Assembly (NCBI RefSeq): GCF_030936135.1
Contig: NC_082602.1
Location: 124,001 to 188,000 of the forward strand
From: Gavia stellata
Lineage: Eukaryota > Chordata > Aves > Gaviiformes > Gaviidae
Length of the DNA: 64,000 nt
Direction of reading: 5' to 3'
Shown here: positions 61,701 to 64,000 of the stretch, piece by piece
Numbering within the stretch: position 1 is the first letter of the stretch
Layout of the letters: every line of letters starts with the position of its first letter
Translations under genes and position numbers: made by a program
Notes under the pieces: generated by a model
The model's input: only the letters and a program-made list of their open reading frames with translations
Databases searched by the model: none
Told to the model about the DNA's origin: nothing

Positions 61701-63690
61701 CAAGCTGCCTGCACATTTTGGAGACCTGTTCTGCTTGTCTGTGTGCTGTGGTTCATTTTGTAACTCTGCAGTTTGAGAAGAATTGAGCTGCCTTCTCTCT
61801 TGCCTTAGGGGCAAGAGATGTGAGCTCCGGTTATGCCACGAGGTCTGAACTCTGTAGCAACCTCCACTTCTGCAGAGCAGAGGAGCAGAGCTAGTTCAGT
61901 CCTGGCATAAATCTGACGAATCTTTTAAGTCACTGGTTAAAATGATGCTTTAAAATGAAAATTTATTTATGTCAACCCCAAAGTCAGGGATATTAGATTT
62001 TTATCAGATGTATCTTTAATCAGTCTGAGTTTATTTTCTATTAAATCAAACACGTGTCTTTCAGGGTCTGGTATCCAGTATTTGCATGAAAACAGAATTA
62101 TACACAGAGATTTAAAGCCTGAAAATATTGTTCTTCAGGATGAAGGTGGGAAGGTAAGTCAGGTGGCCTCTGGCAGTCGTGTTCCCGCTGTCATTTCTGG
62201 AAGTTGTCAGTAGCTTTGTTTTACCTGAGAGAAATAAAAGAGAGCAAGTAGTTTGTGGCATTGAACTGAACTGAAAACTCAGCTGTGAATTTACTAAAAG
62301 TTTACGTCTCCTTGGAGCCACAAATCCTATTTTGCTTATTCTTAAATCCTTTTCATTAAAAAACCCCAACTTTTGCTTCCATTCAGGAACGCTGCCTGCA
62401 ACTGAACATGAATGATGCGAGATTGTAGCCTATCCCTGTGTTTGTGGCTTTGAGGGCTGCAAGTAAAATCAAGCTAGTTCAGAGGGTCAGCCTAATGGAT
62501 TTCGTAGTGAAATTTGTTTTCTCTGTTGTTACTCTTTACACAAATAACTTTCAGTCCCCAGATAAAAAGTTAGATACTCTGTTCGGCCAAGCTGTAACTG
62601 GGAAGCTGCTTTAAATAAAGTCAAGTCTAAGTTGAGATAGGTGGACAGCGCTAGCTTATGTGGTGAAACAGCCTTAACACTGTGTCACATGTCGACGTTT
62701 CACTGTGGACTTTTCTCCAGAATTTCCATTCTGGCTTTCTTCTTGAGTGTATGCTGTGGATGTCACTGTATAGATTTTGGGTTGTTTGTTGGGTTTTTTC
62801 ACTTAATTTGCTCTTCTGATGAACTGTTTAAACTGTCTACAGATTGTTCACAAAATAATAGACCTGGGATATGCAAAGGATCTGGATCAAGGAAGTTTAT
62901 GCACTTCATTTGTTGGAACATTACAATATTTGGTAAGACTTTTTTTTTTTTTTCCCATGTATACAAGTGATGTGGTATTGCCACATTTTTTAGAATCACA
63001 GAAGTATGTGTCAGAAGGAACCTACAGAGGTCCCTTGTCCAGCCTCCTGCTCACAGCAGGACTGTGACCAGCACTAGGTCAGGGCAGGTATGGCTTGGCC
63101 CAGCCACACCCTGAAACCTCCAAAAATGGAGATCCTGCACCTTCCCAGGGACCTGTCCCAAGGGTGTTCCCTCTCCAGGGGAAGAAGTGTTTCCTCAGGT
63201 CCAACCTGAACCTCCCAGACGGTGATCTGGGGCTGTTGCCCCTCATTGTATCGCCTGTCACTTCCAAGATAAGTTTGGCCCCGTCCATCCCTTCCTGTGC
63301 CACAGTCGGGGGCTGCTCTCAGTCCACGCCCCTCTCCAGCCTCCCCACAGCCAGACCCAACAAGCCCAGCTGCCTCCTGTCTCCTCGTGAGTTGGGTGCT
63401 CCAGGCCCCTATCCACCGGGCAGCTTAAGCGGGGCCGCATCGGGGTCCCCGTGCTGCCTTGGAACTGGGGGCCAGGCCTAGACGCAGCTTTGTCTCTGCA
63501 GAAATGCAAGAAAATAGTTGACCTGAAATACCACTTTCAAAGTGTCTTTTTGTGATCCTTTTTAGGCTCCGGAACTCTTTGAGAATAAATCCTACTCAGT
63601 TACTGTTGATTACTGGAGCTTTGGAACGATGGTGTTTGAATGCATCGCAGGATTTAGACCTTTCTTACATAATCTACAGCCGTTTACCTG
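52706..63690 (+). CDS. CHUK: Inhibitor of NF-kappa-B kinase alpha (IKK-alpha), N-terminal part
   Basis: Ser/Thr kinase of the IKK complex; phosphorylates I-kappa-B and p100 to switch on NF-kappa-B. Exons: 52706-52864, 52956-53050, 55395-55509, 58451-58520, 62065-62153, 62843-62932, 63566-63690 (donor GTAAGA at 63691); the gene continues past the window. Visible are the glycine loop [13 protein letters not shown], the catalytic lysine in VAIKSC (K62), the HRD motif [13 protein letters not shown] (D162), the DLG that replaces DFG in IKKs (D183), the activation loop [12 protein letters not shown] with S194 and S198 (human S176/S180), APE ([12 protein letters not shown]) and [13 protein letters not shown]. 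The first exon codes an N-terminus 18 residues longer than human, rich in Gly/Ala/Pro. A later ATG at the MRDRL (52808-52810) would remove it, but the first ATG keeps the MER start seen in mammals. Confidence 0.96.
53085..54000 (+). repeat. 30-bp GC-rich minisatellite in CHUK intron 2
   Basis: About 30 head-to-tail copies of a 30-bp unit of the form gggacagccggcctgaggga plus ccggggcatg, starting 35 bases after the exon 2 donor. Variants with 'ggcccctggccccgg' and 'cccctgagccagcc' recur, so there is a higher-order pattern: the block at about 53342-53440 is echoed at about 53709-53820. Because the unit is a multiple of three, long frames open on both strands; they are not genes. Confidence 0.92.
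54010..55394 (+). other. CHUK intron 2, remainder
   Basis: Unique-looking sequence of normal composition between the minisatellite and exon 3. Open frames on both strands at 54387-54954 and 55049-55399 have no recognisable content. Confidence 0.45.
55510..58450 (+). other. CHUK intron 3
   Basis: 2.9 kb of AT-rich intron sequence with an A-run then T-run near 56666-56690. No CR1 tail, LTR or exon-like segment was recognised. Confidence 0.5.
59190..59640 (+). mobile_element. Old CR1-like fragment in CHUK intron 4
   Basis: 'tttactcagcactggggaggc', 'ctggatacagttgtcc' and 'ccaagttccagagggatgtgg' follow the order of the CR1 segment 'ctactcatcactggtgagac ... cagttctgg', and a degenerate 'gtgatgaatgggacc' / 'gggaggttgaag' follows. 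Clearly more diverged than the other copies, so an older insertion. Confidence 0.6.
59641..62064 (+). other. CHUK intron 4, remainder
   Basis: 2.4 kb of AT-rich intron with no recognised element. Minus-strand frames at 59775-60098 and 60092-60379 have no splice or domain support. Confidence 0.45.
62990..63480 (-). mobile_element. CR1 LINE on the minus strand in CHUK intron 6
   Basis: Reverse CR1 beginning at its 3-prime tail 'agaatcacagaagtatgtgt', then 'ggaacctacagaggtccctt', 'agggtgttccctctccaggg' and 'tgtttcctcaggtccaacct'. The complement holds the [15 protein letters not shown]-like end of ORF2. It is antisense to CHUK and follows a T-run at 62940-62953 near the exon 6 donor. Confidence 0.85.
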
Positions 63691-64000
63691 GTAAGACATT
63701 TGCGCTGCAAGTGGTGATGCCAGGCAATAGGAATGACAGCCACTGCGTGTGGTGAGGTGGCAGCGTGAACCAGGGCGATAAATTTATTGTTAGTTAGGTG
63801 CTGAGGCTGGTGGTCTGCTAAGCTTTGCAGAAGCCATCGATACTTTGGTAGTATCAATGACAGTTCGATTGGCTATTTATACATATCGTAGTACGCGCTT
63901 ATTACGTTGTGTGGTAGCATCTGGTCATCATAATTCCTTCACAAGTGAAATTTGAATAAAAAAAAATATAATTATAAACTAGTCTGTGTACTGGTGTCAG
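63691..64000 (+). other. Start of CHUK intron 7
   Basis: From the donor GTAAGA to the window end: ordinary AT-rich intron sequence with an A-run at 63958-63966. No further exon is visible before the window stops. Confidence 0.7.

Overview
The window is vertebrate genomic DNA from a bird. This rests on nine or so CR1 retrotransposon pieces with the typical avian 3-prime tails, avian-type solo LTRs, short introns in GC-rich genes, and gene families expanded in birds (MROH2-like, TOPORS-like RING, PHF7/G2E3-like PHD). The species cannot be fixed by eye. All gene models below come from reading splice sites and phases by hand.

Layout. (1) 1-15.2 kb: the 3-prime part of a maestro heat-like repeat gene (MROH2A/2B type) on +, 30 phase-consistent exons, ending at a poly(A) signal but apparently hundreds of residues before the family's usual end. 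(2) 15.2-24.1 kb: mostly AT-rich intergenic DNA with a CR1 piece, a pyrimidine-rich block, two degenerate ZNF143/THAP11-like motifs and a solo LTR with a 5-bp target duplication. (3) 24.4-27.7 kb: an unrecognised proline-rich gene on the minus strand, head-to-head with a small RING-finger gene or pseudogene on +. (4) 27.9-36.3 kb: repeat-rich DNA: a G-rich hexanucleotide array, CR1s, a CA-rich block that switches to TG-rich, a PHD-domain relic, and a three-layer nest of transposable elements. (5) 36.6-52.6 kb: CWF19L1 on +, 14 exons, complete (537 residues). (6) 52.7 kb to the window end: CHUK (IKK-alpha) on +, first seven coding exons.

CWF19L1 and CHUK are neighbours in the same order and orientation in human 10q24, so the right half is conserved synteny. 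They are very tightly packed: the CHUK start codon lies 108 bp past the CWF19L1 stop and about 36 bp past its poly(A) signal, so the CHUK promoter must lie in the last part of CWF19L1. Three tandem cAMP-response-element-type motifs sit in the last CWF19L1 intron. The CWF19L1 promoter carries a 35-bp tandem array that repeats an ETS-type core. The left half consists of bird-expanded, fast-evolving genes and relics; I did not find BLOC1S2, the expected upstream neighbour of CWF19L1, in the window.

No obvious wholly new system is present. The most interesting items are the tandem regulatory arrays at CWF19L1/CHUK, a possible in-phase cassette exon in CWF19L1, the unrecognised proline-rich protein with an internal duplication, and the RING gene whose first zinc-ligand codon is TGA.
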